Shown in pieces: positions 32,624-42,104 of a stretch of DNA of 64,000 nt. The position numbers were made by a program, and so were the translations under genes. Source of the stretch: Nitratidesulfovibrio sp. SRB-5 (GTDB lineage: Bacteria > Desulfobacterota > Desulfovibrionia > Desulfovibrionales > Desulfovibrionaceae); assembly GCF_019931275.1 (NCBI RefSeq), contig NZ_JAIOTY010000002.1, positions 1,514,631 through 1,578,630 on the forward strand, read 5' to 3'. A model generated the notes under the pieces. It saw only the letters and a list, made by a program, of their open reading frames with translations. It ran no database searches and had not been told where the DNA came from. Numbering within the stretch: position 1 is the first letter of the stretch; each line of letters starts with the position of its first letter.

Positions 32624-33970
32624 TTACTTGACGGTCACCAGTTCGTAGGTTCCGCTGCCAAGCCCCAGCGCCTCGGCATGTTCGATCTGGCTCCGCCAGT
32701 TGGTGCCGGGGTGGACAACATGGAAATGGTCGTGCCGTCCGGTGTGTCCTGCATGTCCGGCATGTCCGGCATGCCCGGCACAGCCGCAGGCGGATTCGCC
32801 CTTGCCTTCCGGCTGGTTGCCAATCCTGTCGCCCAGCACGGTACCGGGAATGACCGGGGCGGCATTGACGGCGTCGATGCAGGCCTTGTCCAGCGCCACG
32901 GGGTCGAAGCTGGCGAAGATGCCGATGTCCGGAATGATGGCGGCGTCGTTTTCGCCGTGGCAGTCACAGTTGGGCGAGACGTGGTTGACCACGCTGATGT
33001 GGAAGTTGGGGCGCCCGTCCAACACGGCCTTGGCGTATTCCACCATCCGGATGTTCACGTCGTCGCTGCTGCCTGACCACGGCGTGTCGATTGCGTCGAA
33101 GTTGCAGGTGGCGATGCACCGCCCGCAGCCCACGCACAGCTCGTGGTTGATGGACGCCTTCTTTTCTTCGTTGAAGGTGATGGCGTCCTGATTGCAGTAC
33201 CTGGCGCAGGTGCGGCAGCCCACACACTTGTCGTGGGCAACGCGCGGCTTGCCGTTGTTGTGCATGATCATCTTGCCAGCCCGGCTGCCGCTGCCCATGC
33301 CGATGTTCTTGATGGCCCCGCCGAAGCCTGTCAGCTCGTGCCCCTTGAAGTGGTTCAGCGAGATGAAGACGTCGGCGTCCATGATGGCCCGGCCGATCTT
33401 GGCGGTTTTCAGGTGCACGCCGCCTTCGATGGGCACCTCCACCTCGTCCGCGCCTTTCAGGCCATCCGCGATGACCACGTGGCAGCCGGTGGAGAACGGG
33501 GTGAACCCGTTTTCGTAGGCGGCGTCCATGTGCAGCAGGGCGTTGTTGCGGCGGCCCACGTAGAGCGTGTTGGCATCGGTCAGAAAGGGCATGCCGCCCA
33601 GCTTCTTCACCCGGTCCGCGACGGTCTTGGCGAAATTGGGGCGCAGGAAGGCGAGGTTGCCCGGCTCGCCGAAATGGATCTTGATGGCCACGAAGGCGTT
33701 CTGGAAGTTGATGCGCTCCATGCCCGCCGCCAGCATGAGCTTGTCCAGTTTGTCGAGCAGGCTGGTGCCGATCCTGCACCGCATGTCGGTGAAATAGACC
33801 CTGGACGGCTCCGCGCCTGCGCCCGCCTGCTTCGTGCCCTTTGGCCCGGTACCCTTTTGCGGGGTTTCCTTCGTGCCTGCCTTGGCGGCTTTGCTCCCGC
33901 GCGCGGGACGCTCATTCTTTGCGGAAGCCGGGGATGCGTGCACTTTCCCGGATTTTGTCGTTTCGCTCAT
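32624..33970 (-). CDS. DUF362 protein with two [4Fe-4S] motifs and His-rich tail
   Basis: The 448-residue protein starts with about 60 Lys/Ala/Gly-rich residues, then the DUF362 domain (VAIKIHFGEPGNLAFLRPNFAK, ISLNHFKGHELTGFGGAIKN). A bacterial-type ferredoxin insert has CVGCRTCARYCNQ and CVGCGRCIATCNF; the usual Pro after the fourth Cys is Asn in both. Near the C-terminus CGCAGHAGHAGHAGHTG and HDHFH form a His-rich segment encoded by 9-bp repeats. A redox or metal-handling role is likely. ATG 33970 has GGAGG at 9 bases; ATG 33976 is too close to it. Confidence 0.88.
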   Translation of the reverse strand: MSETTKSGKVHASPASAKNERPARGSKAAKAGTKETPQKGTGPKGTKQAGAGAEPSRVYFTDMRCRIGTSLLDKLDKLMLAAGMERINFQNAFVAIKIHFGEPGNLAFLRPNFAKTVADRVKKLGGMPFLTDANTLYVGRRNNALLHMDAAYENGFTPFSTGCHVVIADGLKGADEVEVPIEGGVHLKTAKIGRAIMDADVFISLNHFKGHELTGFGGAIKNIGMGSGSRAGKMIMHNNGKPRVAHDKCVGCRTCARYCNQDAITFNEEKKASINHELCVGCGRCIATCNFDAIDTPWSGSSDDVNIRMVEYAKAVLDGRPNFHISVVNHVSPNCDCHGENDAAIIPDIGIFASFDPVALDKACIDAVNAAPVIPGTVLGDRIGNQPEGKGESACGCAGHAGHAGHAGHTGRHDHFHVVHPGTNWRSQIEHAEALGLGSGTYELVTVK

Positions 33971-34314
33971 CGTCATGTGCCTCCGTGATTGGCAAGGTAT
34001 GCCGCAACGGTCATCCGCTGCCGACGGGTCATGCTTGCCGCGCGAGTGTTTCCTGTCCGGCAGGCCCCGGACCTGCCGGGGCAATGGTCTTACACCCATG
34101 TTTCTTACCGCAGGCTGGCAGGCTGCGGAAGGCATGATTCCACCTTTCTTTTGCACATTCCTCTCATGCGCGCCTGCATGCGCGGGATGGACCGGCCTGC
34201 TGCGCGGCACGGCACACCTGCGGAAAGCAGCTGTCTGCGGCATGCACAAGGGCCTTGCGGATACTGTCCGCAAGGCCCTTGTGCATGTCGCGACTCTGGC
34301 TGGCCGGTTGCGGG
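33971..34314. other. Intergenic region with a perfect 21-bp hairpin
   Basis: No gene is supported between the DUF362 and MFS genes. The notable feature is the hairpin at 34241-34287. Confidence 0.5.
34241..34287 (-). terminator. Perfect 21-bp inverted repeat downstream of the MFS gene
   Basis: A 21-bp arm (34241-34261, starting catgcacaagggccttg) is exactly complementary to 34267-34287, with a five-base loop. No T-run follows on either strand, so it may be a T-less terminator or an mRNA-stabilising 3' hairpin for the gene ending at 34315. Confidence 0.5.
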
Positions 34315-35466
34315 CTAGTGCAGCCGCCACGCCGCCAGCGCGAGCATCAGGCAACTGACGGCGGCCCCGCCCGCGAACACGGCGGGCAGGTCACCACCGG
34401 CGTAGAGCAGGCCGAACAGCAGCGGGGCCAGGGTCTGGCCCAGGCGCAGCAGGGTGCCGTTGACGGCCATGATGGCGGCGCGCTGCTGGGTGGGGGCCAG
34501 CGAGGTCATCATGGTGGACAGGTTGGGCAGGTTCAGCCCCTGGGCCATGCCGAAGCACAGCACCGGCCCCAGCAGCCACCACAGACCGGGCATCAGCGGC
34601 AGAAGCAGCATGGCGGCGGCGTAGAAGACATGGCTGAGCATGATCAGCCGCCGGGCGGGAAAGCGTTCCGACAGGCGCCCCAGTTGCGAGGCGATCATGG
34701 CCGTGCCCAGCGAGGACACGGCAAAGATGGCGCCGATGCGCGAAGGCGCGGCGTGGAAGCGGGTGTCCGCCAGCACCGGAAAGAAGGTGACCATGGGGCC
34801 GTACAATTGCACGAAGGTAAGCAGGGAAAGCCCGAACAGCACCAGTGCGCGCGGCGACAGCGCAATGCGCAGGGTGGAGCGGAAATATTCACCCAGGGTC
34901 TGCGTGGCGCGCGAGGCGGGCAGGCGCAGGCGCGCCGCGGCCAGCATCAGCGGCAGCACGGCCAGGGGCAGCAGGAAGGGGACGTTCCAGCCAAGCTCCG
35001 CCAGCAGTCCGCCCACGGCGGGAAAGATGGCCGTGCCCAGGCTGAGCACGCCAGCGTTGTACCCCATGGCCCGTACCCGGTCGCTGTCTTCGTACAGGTC
35101 GCCGATGAGGGTGGTGTACAGGACGCCCAGCGGGGCCGCGCCAAACCCCTGCACGAAGCGGCAGGCCAGCAGGGTGGAAAGGTCACGCGCGAAGAAGCAG
35201 GCCGAGCCCCCGAGGGCGAACAGGGCCATGGCGGGCAGCAGCACGCGCTTGCGGCCCAGCCGGTCGGCCAGCACCCCCGCGATGGGGGCCAGCACGATGC
35301 CGGGCAGGGTGAAGGCGGTCAGCACCAGCCCCACAGAGGCCAGGGGTATGTCCAGTTCGCGCGCCATCAGCGGCAGGGCGGGCATGATGCTGGAAACGCC
35401 CATGATCACCGTAAGGGTGATGCCGAAGATGGTGTGCAGGTTTCTGTCGCGCAGCAGCGGATGCAT
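34315..35466 (-). CDS. MFS drug/metabolite exporter
   Basis: The 383-residue inner-membrane protein has about 12 hydrophobic segments and the MFS loop 2-3 motif GVLADRLGRKRVLL. Related motifs include FVQGFGAAPLGVLYTTLIGDLY, as in Bcr/CflA or DHA1-type drug/H+ antiporters. It lies alone on the minus strand. The substrate cannot be predicted. Confidence 0.88.
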   Translation of the reverse strand: MHPLLRDRNLHTIFGITLTVIMGVSSIMPALPLMARELDIPLASVGLVLTAFTLPGIVLAPIAGVLADRLGRKRVLLPAMALFALGGSACFFARDLSTLLACRFVQGFGAAPLGVLYTTLIGDLYEDSDRVRAMGYNAGVLSLGTAIFPAVGGLLAELGWNVPFLLPLAVLPLMLAAARLRLPASRATQTLGEYFRSTLRIALSPRALVLFGLSLLTFVQLYGPMVTFFPVLADTRFHAAPSRIGAIFAVSSLGTAMIASQLGRLSERFPARRLIMLSHVFYAAAMLLLPLMPGLWWLLGPVLCFGMAQGLNLPNLSTMMTSLAPTQQRAAIMAVNGTLLRLGQTLAPLLFGLLYAGGDLPAVFAGGAAVSCLMLALAAWRLH

Positions 35467-35710
35467 GGGGCTTCCGTGGGAAGGTCGAATGTTCGGCGGG
35501 TTCTACGCCCCCCGGCATGGCAAGGTCAAGGTAAGGAAACGCGGCAAACGATGCGCGGTTGGGGTGCATCTTGCCGCCATTGTTGCATCGGTGGCGGTTA
35601 CCGGGTAGGAAGTGAGGGGGAGTCGGCATGTTGCCCACCACGCTCTGGCGTGGGGCGTGTGCTGGCCAGCGGGGGGCCAACCGCGTCCAGCATACGCAAG
35701 GGAGAAGTTG

Positions 35711-35899
35711 ATGCCGCCGGACGACCAGGAAGGCTTGAGAGTACGCTGCCCGTACTGTCACAAGGTTTTCATGATGCGCAAGAAGCTGCCCTCGTCGGAA
35801 GCGGCCCGCATTCGGGTGAAGTGCCCGAACTGCGGCGAGGACATTCTGCTGCCCGGCGAGGTGCTGGTACGGGCCTGCAAGGGCGGCGAGAAGAAGTAA
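35711..35899 (+). CDS. Small zinc-ribbon protein (62 aa)
   Basis: The 62-residue product has two CxxC knuckles, VRCPYCHKVF and VKCPNCGEDILL, spaced 24 residues apart, as in MJ0042-type zinc ribbons. GGAGAAG precedes ATG 35711. The frame extends upstream but without a ribosome site. A nucleic-acid or protein-binding role is likely. It is divergent from the MFS gene. Confidence 0.78.
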   Translation: MPPDDQEGLRVRCPYCHKVFMMRKKLPSSEAARIRVKCPNCGEDILLPGEVLVRACKGGEKK

Positions 35900-36200
35900 C
35901 CGGCGGGTGGGGGCCGAACCGGTCCCATCCGGTGACCAGCCGGGGCGTACCAGCGTCGCATGCGGTTTGGTCCCTTCAGGCTGCATGACGCGCCCCGAAG
36001 CGGCACCTGACGCACACTTGGCGCGTCCCCGAAGTGTCGCCCGACACGTCCCACCACACGCCCCATGCATGTCCCCCGGCACGCCCGGCCAGCCTGCACG
36101 TGGCCTGACATTTCCTTTCTAGCTGTCCCGGCAGCCCAGCACGAAGCCCCGGCATCTGGTGATGCCGGGGCTTCGTTCATGGTCGGTTACAGCGCGCGGC
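35900..36200. other. Convergent intergenic region with a terminator
   Basis: This spacer between the zinc-ribbon and Lon-like genes contains the hairpin at 36142-36175 and otherwise no recognisable signal. Confidence 0.5.
36142..36175 (-). terminator. Hairpin terminator for the Lon-like gene
   Basis: CGAAGCCCCGGCAT (36142-36155) pairs exactly with ATGCCGGGGCTTCG (36162-36175) across six bases. The T-run is poor on both strands. Confidence 0.55.
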
Positions 36201-38636
36201 CTAGCGCTTGCGCTTCTGCTTGAAGGCATCCTTGGCAAGGCGTCCCAGTTCGGCCAGGCGGCGGTCCACCTTGTCGTACAGGGTGCCGGGGCTGAAGGTG
36301 GAATCGGCGCGCATGCGTCCGGCGGGCATGCCGGTAAGCAGTTCCATGGCCTCGGTGATGTGCGCCACCGGCCAGATGGAAAAACGCCCCTCGTTCACGG
36401 CGGCCACCACTTCCTGCTTCAGCATCAGGTGGGCGATGTTGTCCTTGGGCAGGATAACGCCCTGTTCGCCGGTCAGCCCGTGGCGGCTGCACACCTCGAA
36501 GAAGCCTTCCACCTTGCGGGTCACACCGCCCACGGCCATGATCTGGCCGGACTGGCTGACCGCGCCGGTGAAGGCCAGCGAAAGCCGGATGGGCACGTCC
36601 GCGATGGCCGAAAGCAGGGCCGCCAGTTCCGCGCCGGAGGCGGAATCGCCCTCGATGCCCGCATAGCTCTGCTCGAAGCACAGGCTGCCGGTCATCACCA
36701 GCGGCTTGGTGCGGGCAAACTGGCTGACAAGGTAGCTTTTCAGGATCATCATGGCCTTGGTGTGGATGGGCCCGCCAAGCTCGGCTTCCCGCTCAAGGTC
36801 GATGATGCCCCCGTGCCCCACGCCCACGGTGCAGGAAATCTGGTGCGGCAGGCCGAACTCGAAGTCGCCGTACCAGGTCACCGAAAGGCCGTTCACCCGG
36901 CCCACTTCGCTGCCGCTGGTGCGCACCTTGATCAGTTCGCGGTCGTATTCGTCCATGTAGTGCTGCTCGACCAGGTTGGCGCGGTAGGTGCGCGCCACCA
37001 TGGCGTCGTGCAGGGTGGTGCGGTCCACCAGCGCGCTGCCCTTCATGGAGGCCAGGGCCGAAGCCTCGATCATCAGTTCGCGCAGCACCGGGAACTTCAG
37101 CGAAAGCTTGCGCTGGTCCTCTATGATGCGCGAGCCGTAGTCCACCAGCCCCGCCATGGCGTCGCGGTCGAAGGGCAGCAGCTTTGACTCGTCGATGATC
37201 CGCGCGATGCGAGCAAGATACACCTTCACCCCGTCGGCGTTGCGTTCGGTGGCCTCGGTCAGGTGCGCCTTGATCTTGAACAGCTTGGGGAAGCGGTCGT
37301 CGTTGACCAGCAGCGTCTCGTACATTTCCTCGGTGCCCACCAGCACCACCTTCAGGTTCAGGCGCAGCGGTTCCGGTTCTATGCCCTTGGTCTTGGTGGA
37401 TTCCTGTCCGTCGCCCGCGTCCTCTATGCGGGCCAGGCCCGAACGCAGGGCGCGCAGCAAGCCTTCCCAGGCGCTGGGGTAGGACAGGATGTCCTCCATG
37501 TGCAGCACCAGGAAGCCGCCGTTGGCCTTTTGGAGCGAGCCCGCCTTGACCAGGGTGAAGTCCGTCACCAGCGCGCCCATTTCCGATTCGCGCTCGATGC
37601 ACCCCAGCAGGTTGGACGGGGTGGGGTGGTCGTCCACCACGATGGGCGCGCCGTGGGTTTCGCTGTTGTCCACGAACACGTTGATGTCGTAGCGGAAGGA
37701 CGTGTCTTCGGGCGGTGGCCCCAGGTCGGGCTGCTGCTGCGGCATGTGGGTGGGCATGTCGCGCTGCACGAAGCCTTCGATGTTGTCCAGGATGTCTTCG
37801 CGCATGTCTGCGAAGTAGCGCTTCAGTTCGTCGCACGGACAGGTCTTGGCGAACTTGTCGGCCAGCGGCGTCAGGAACTGGTCCAGCACCTCGCGCACCA
37901 CTTCCTTTTCCAGGGTGCGCTCGTCCTCCACGAAGTCCTGTTCGGCGCGGGTCAGCTTGCGCATCAGGCCGGTCATGGCTTGCAGCAGGCGGTCGCCCTT
38001 CAGCTTCAGGCTCTTGCGCAGCGTGGCGTCGAGCTTTTCGTACTCGTCCTCGCTGAGGCGCTTGCCCTCCACGATGGGGTACAGGGTCAGGCTGCCGGAA
38101 TCGTCCATGTCCAGGTTGAAGCCTTCGCCCCCGGCCACGGTGTCCATTTCCTTGAACAGCTTGCTGCGCTGGGTCTGGAACTTGTCCAGCAGAAGGGTGC
38201 GCTTGCGCACGAAGGCGTCGTGCTCGAAGCGGCTGGGCGCTTCCTTGCGGGCCTTGGACAGGGCCTGGGTGAGGGAGGTGCGCAGCTTGCGTCCCTGTCC
38301 GGCGGGCAGCGCGATGAGGCGCGGCCTGTCCGGGTCCTCGAAATTGTAGACGTGGATGAGGTCCGGCGGGGTGTCCATCTTGCGGGCGCGCGGCGCAAGG
38401 TATTCGCGCAGCATGTAGGTGCGGCCAAGATTGGCCTCGCCCGAAAGGTAGACATTGTAGCCGCCGTCACGGATGTGCAGGGCCAGTTCAAGCGCCTGCA
38501 ACACGCGGGGCTGGGGGGTGCGGCGCATGCCGTTGCGCGGCGGGCGCGGAATGGCGTCGCTGGTCTCCCACCGGATGCGGGTGGGGTCGAGCGTGGCGCG
38601 AAGACGGGCGGCGGGCAGCGGGGAAACCTTGGTCAT
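36201..38636 (-). CDS. Lon-like ATP-dependent protease (LonB/LonC-type)
   Basis: The 811-residue protein has an AAA+ region whose P-loop is unusual (LSGEANLGRT near residue 65), then helical regions, then VVLVGTEEMYETLL and a Lon-type sensor region. The C-terminal Lon protease domain has Ser665 in EGDSASGAEL and Lys708 in GGVTRKVEG. They are 43 residues apart, the same spacing as the E. coli Lon dyad. An N-terminal Lon substrate domain is absent. It probably degrades misfolded or regulatory proteins in the cytoplasm. Confidence 0.9.
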   Translation of the reverse strand: MTKVSPLPAARLRATLDPTRIRWETSDAIPRPPRNGMRRTPQPRVLQALELALHIRDGGYNVYLSGEANLGRTYMLREYLAPRARKMDTPPDLIHVYNFEDPDRPRLIALPAGQGRKLRTSLTQALSKARKEAPSRFEHDAFVRKRTLLLDKFQTQRSKLFKEMDTVAGGEGFNLDMDDSGSLTLYPIVEGKRLSEDEYEKLDATLRKSLKLKGDRLLQAMTGLMRKLTRAEQDFVEDERTLEKEVVREVLDQFLTPLADKFAKTCPCDELKRYFADMREDILDNIEGFVQRDMPTHMPQQQPDLGPPPEDTSFRYDINVFVDNSETHGAPIVVDDHPTPSNLLGCIERESEMGALVTDFTLVKAGSLQKANGGFLVLHMEDILSYPSAWEGLLRALRSGLARIEDAGDGQESTKTKGIEPEPLRLNLKVVLVGTEEMYETLLVNDDRFPKLFKIKAHLTEATERNADGVKVYLARIARIIDESKLLPFDRDAMAGLVDYGSRIIEDQRKLSLKFPVLRELMIEASALASMKGSALVDRTTLHDAMVARTYRANLVEQHYMDEYDRELIKVRTSGSEVGRVNGLSVTWYGDFEFGLPHQISCTVGVGHGGIIDLEREAELGGPIHTKAMMILKSYLVSQFARTKPLVMTGSLCFEQSYAGIEGDSASGAELAALLSAIADVPIRLSLAFTGAVSQSGQIMAVGGVTRKVEGFFEVCSRHGLTGEQGVILPKDNIAHLMLKQEVVAAVNEGRFSIWPVAHITEAMELLTGMPAGRMRADSTFSPGTLYDKVDRRLAELGRLAKDAFKQKRKR

Positions 38637-39030
38637 GATGCTCCTGCGCGGCGAACGGAGTGGAAGGGCCGGGCCAGCGGCCCGACGGGTTGCACGGCCC
38701 CGGCGGAAAAACCGGTGCCGAACCGGCGCGAGGGGCCGGGTTTCTTAGCCTAGCGTGTTGCCCCGCGCTTGTCACGTCCCGCAGGCCGGTACGACCGGGC
38801 AGATGATGACGGCGGGTGCGCGGGAACGAACGCCAGCTGCCCACCGGGTGGCCGTCACGGGGGGCGGCAGCATGCGTGAGCGGCATGCAGCGGCGATGCG
38901 GACCGGGGCAGGGCGTGGTGGCGGCAAGTCGCGGGGACGGTGACATGGGGATGTGCGGAGGCGTGCCTGCCTGCCGTCCGGAGCCGCGCGGGGTTTGTCA
39001 GCCGGGGCGGGAACGGCTATCATCCGCGCC
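38637..39030. other. Divergent intergenic region, nothing recognised
   Basis: This 394-bp GC-rich spacer should hold promoters for the Lon-like gene and the glycosyltransferase operon. I see no clear -35/-10 pair, repeat or gene. Confidence 0.4.
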
Positions 39031-40149
39031 ATGAGCGCAGCCCAACCCACGCCGCAGCATGCCGGGGCCGAGCCGAACCGCGCAACGCCGCACCCGGCAG
39101 GGCACGGCGGGCCGGGGGATGGCGGGCCGGAGCAGGGGGGGCATGGCGCGGAGCGGAACGAGCCGGTGCCCGTGTTGCTGTCCGTGGTGGTGCCGGTGCT
39201 GCACGAGGGGCACCGCATCGCGGAGTTGGCCGGGCACGTGCGCGCGCTGGCGGAGGAACTGCCGCCGGGCGCCGTGGAACTGGTGGTGGCCGACGGCGCC
39301 CCGGAAGGAGACACGCTGGCGGCCCTGAAGCTGGCGCTTGGCGAAGACGCATGGCGGGCCGTGACCGGTTTGGGCGAAACCAGCCTGGGGGCAACCGGCT
39401 TGGCCCCGGTAGGCCCGCTCGCCACCGGTGGGAGCGCCGCCGAAGAATTTTCCGGCACGGGGTTGCCCGTGCGCGCCGTGGCCGCACCGCGTGGCCGCGC
39501 CCGGCAGATGAATGCCGGGGCCGCCGTGGCCCGTGGGGAGGTGCTGTTGTTCCTGCACGCGGATACGCGCCTGCCGGGCGGGGCCTTTCCTGCCGTATTG
39601 CGGGCGTTGGGTGTTGGGGAGAGTGCGGAATTTGCCGGAACTGCCGGAATTGCTGGAAGCGGGACAGCCGGAGAGGGCGCGGGACGGCATGCCGACGATG
39701 GCGTATCTCGCTCCGCCGTCGGCATTCCCGCCGCCGGGGCGTTCACCCTGGCCATCGACGCGCCGGGGGCGTGGTTCCGGGTGGTGGAAACGCTGGCCAA
39801 CCTGCGCAACCGGCTCACCCGCACCCCGTATGGTGACCAGGCCCAGTTCTTTCGGGCCGGTTTGTTCCGGGCCATGGGCGGCTATACCGACATGCCGCTG
39901 ATGGAAGACGTGGAGATCATGCGCCGCCTGCGCCGCCAGCATCGCCTGCATGGCCCACGTGGCCCATGTGGCACTGCCCAGCCGCTGGCCCTGCTGGACC
40001 TGCGGGCCGTCACCTCGGCCCGGCGCTGGCGCGACGAGGGGGCCGTGCGCTGCACCCTGCGCAATGTCTGTCTGCGGCTGCTGTACGCGCTGGGGGTTCC
40101 GGCGCAGATACTGGCGCGTTGGTACCGCGCCCGCAAAGGAGCATCATGA
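39031..40149 (+). CDS. Family 2-type glycosyltransferase (TIGR04283-like)
   Basis: The 372-residue enzyme has a GT-A fold: LLSVVVPVLHEGHRI at the start of the domain, RGRARQMNAGAAVARGEVLLFLHADTRLP as the nucleotide-sugar region (split here by function) and DMPLMEDVEIMRRLRR as the catalytic-loop ED motif. An Ala/Gly-rich insertion (about residues 115-145) and a second near 205-240 make it longer than most members. The TIGR04283 and TIGR04282 families often sit side by side, as here. ATG 39031 is the first Met in good context, although the ribosome site is weak. Confidence 0.82.
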   Translation: MSAAQPTPQHAGAEPNRATPHPAGHGGPGDGGPEQGGHGAERNEPVPVLLSVVVPVLHEGHRIAELAGHVRALAEELPPGAVELVVADGAPEGDTLAALKLALGEDAWRAVTGLGETSLGATGLAPVGPLATGGSAAEEFSGTGLPVRAVAAPRGRARQMNAGAAVARGEVLLFLHADTRLPGGAFPAVLRALGVGESAEFAGTAGIAGSGTAGEGAGRHADDGVSRSAVGIPAAGAFTLAIDAPGAWFRVVETLANLRNRLTRTPYGDQAQFFRAGLFRAMGGYTDMPLMEDVEIMRRLRRQHRLHGPRGPCGTAQPLALLDLRAVTSARRWRDEGAVRCTLRNVCLRLLYALGVPAQILARWYRARKGAS

Positions 40150-40910
40150 GCGACACCTGCGTACTCTTTTTCGTCAAGTATCCCGAACCGGGCGCGGTGA
40201 AGACGCGTCTTGCCTCCGTCATGGGCGCGGAAGCCGCCGCCGCCATGTACCGCCATTTCGTGCAGGACATGCTGGCCGAACTGGTTCAGGTAAAGGCCGA
40301 CCTGCGCATCTGTTGCGACACGGGCACCGTGCCTCGCGGCAGGGATGGCGCGCCGGGGGCACAGGACGCTCTGGCTGCGTGCAAGGCGTGGCTGGGGCCC
40401 CAGCATGTCTACCAGCCCCAGCAGGGTGACGACCTGGGCGCGCGCATGCGCACGGCCCTTGCCGATGCCTACGCCGCCGGATACGAGCGCGTGGTGGTGC
40501 TGGGCAGCGACATTCCGGACTTCCCGCACGAACTGGCGCAAAAGGCCCTGGACGACCTGGATCTGCACGATGCCGTCATCGGCCCGGCCTTTGACGGCGG
40601 GTATTATCTGATAGGCTTCCGGCGCGACCGCTTTCTGCCCGGCGTGTTCGACGGCATGGAGTGGAGCGGCGCGTCGGTGTACGCCGCCACCATGGAGCGG
40701 CTTGAGGCCGCCCGGCTGGACGTGGTGCGCCTGCCGGAATGGAACGACGTGGATACCATGTGGGATCTCAACGTCTTGTACCGCACCAACCGCAACAGCT
40801 CGTTCCGCAGGTCGTCTTCCTACGCCGCCATGCGCGAGCACGATGCGCTGATCCGCCAGTACGACATGGAACTGCCCGTATGGTCACGGGAAACGGAATC
40901 CGGAAAATGA
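40146..40910 (+). CDS. TIGR04282/DUF2064 nucleotidyltransferase-like protein
   Basis: The 254-residue protein begins CVLFFVKYPEPGAVKTRLA, the nucleotidyltransferase-like start of the family. It also has QGDDLGARM, VVVLGSDIPDFP and PAFDGGYYLIG. It overlaps both neighbours by 4 bases, so the three genes form a coupled operon. Family members are annotated as glycosyltransferases or sugar-phosphate nucleotidyltransferases; the product is unknown. Confidence 0.88.
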   Translation: MSDTCVLFFVKYPEPGAVKTRLASVMGAEAAAAMYRHFVQDMLAELVQVKADLRICCDTGTVPRGRDGAPGAQDALAACKAWLGPQHVYQPQQGDDLGARMRTALADAYAAGYERVVVLGSDIPDFPHELAQKALDDLDLHDAVIGPAFDGGYYLIGFRRDRFLPGVFDGMEWSGASVYAATMERLEAARLDVVRLPEWNDVDTMWDLNVLYRTNRNSSFRRSSSYAAMREHDALIRQYDMELPVWSRETESGK

Positions 40911-42055
40911 ACCCCGCTTCACTTCTCAGGCGCTCGGCATTGTGCGGCGGCCTGTTGGCCCTGCTGTTGTGCGCCCCCCTGTGCGTTTCCACCTGCGCGT
41001 TGGCCGCCGAGGCTGCGCCGTTTCCCGACCCGACTCCCGCCGCGCCTGGCGAGGAGCCGGAAGCCGGCACCGCAGATGAGCCGGAAAAACCCCAAAAGGC
41101 CAAGGCGTTCAGCACGTTGGTCATCTACTTCGAGAACGACCTGTTCGGCGGCACGGACCAGTACTACACCAATGCGGTGCAGGCGCGGTTTGTCTCGCCC
41201 GACCTCAAGACCCTGTCCGACGACGAAATGCTGCCCGACGTGCTGGACGAACTCATAGAACGGTTGCCCTTCGCGGGTGACCCCGACGCCCAGTACAACG
41301 TCAGCGTGGCCTTCGGGCAGGCCATCTACACCCCGTCCGATACCCAGGTCAGGGAGTACATCCCCCACGACAGGCCCTATGCGGGCTTTCTGTACGGGGC
41401 CATAGGCCTGCACGCCAAAAAGGGCGACCGCATGGACACCCTGCAATTCACCGGCGGCATCGTGGGGCCATCGGCACGGGGAGAAACGGCCCAGAACGAA
41501 GTGCACGAACTGCGCGACATTCCCACGGCCAAGGGCTGGGCCAACCAGTTGCACGACGAGCCGGGCCTGATGCTGACCTGGCAGCGCAACTGGCGGCTGA
41601 ATCCTTCGTCCATCGGGCGCGGATTCGGCTGGGACGTGCTGCCCCGCGTGGGCGTCACGGGGGGCAACGTGCTGACCCAGGCCAACATGGGGGGCGAGGT
41701 GCGTCTGGGCTGGAACCTGCCGGGGGACTTCGAGACCTCGCTGATCCGCCCCGGCGGCGGCATCGAGGCGCCCACCGACGATGCGGACCCCCGCGTGCGC
41801 GACAGCTGGGGCTGGTACCTGTTCGCCGGGGCCGACGGGCGGGCCGTGGGGCGCAACATCTTTCTGGACGGCAATACCTTCCGCGACAGCCACGACGTGG
41901 AAAAGAAGTACTTCGTGGCCGACCTGTCCGGGGGGCTGGCGGTGATCGTCGAGGGGGTGCGCATCACCTATACCCACGTCTACCGCACCGAGGAATTCGT
42001 TGGACAGGACCGTGGGCAGCACTTCGGTTCACTGACCGTCGGGGTTTCCTTCTAG
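40907..42055 (+). CDS. lpxR: LpxR-family lipid A 3'-O-deacylase (DUF2219), outer membrane
   Basis: The 382-residue protein has a signal peptide (cleavage near residue 33, CALA-A), a Pro/Glu-rich linker (36-66) and a beta-barrel. LpxR-type motifs are present: YFENDLFGGTDQYYTN with Asn77, Asp78 and Thr88, and GGIVGPSARGETAQNEVH with His200. These match the residues known to be needed in Salmonella LpxR. The C-terminus VGVSF ends in Phe, as for outer-membrane barrels. It overlaps the preceding gene as ATGA. It would trim acyl chains from lipid A on the cell surface. Confidence 0.87.
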   Translation: MNPASLLRRSALCGGLLALLLCAPLCVSTCALAAEAAPFPDPTPAAPGEEPEAGTADEPEKPQKAKAFSTLVIYFENDLFGGTDQYYTNAVQARFVSPDLKTLSDDEMLPDVLDELIERLPFAGDPDAQYNVSVAFGQAIYTPSDTQVREYIPHDRPYAGFLYGAIGLHAKKGDRMDTLQFTGGIVGPSARGETAQNEVHELRDIPTAKGWANQLHDEPGLMLTWQRNWRLNPSSIGRGFGWDVLPRVGVTGGNVLTQANMGGEVRLGWNLPGDFETSLIRPGGGIEAPTDDADPRVRDSWGWYLFAGADGRAVGRNIFLDGNTFRDSHDVEKKYFVADLSGGLAVIVEGVRITYTHVYRTEEFVGQDRGQHFGSLTVGVSF

Positions 42056-42104
42056 GCACGGGCCGAGACGTTGAAAAGGCCACGGCGTGGCATGAAAAAG
42101 CAAG

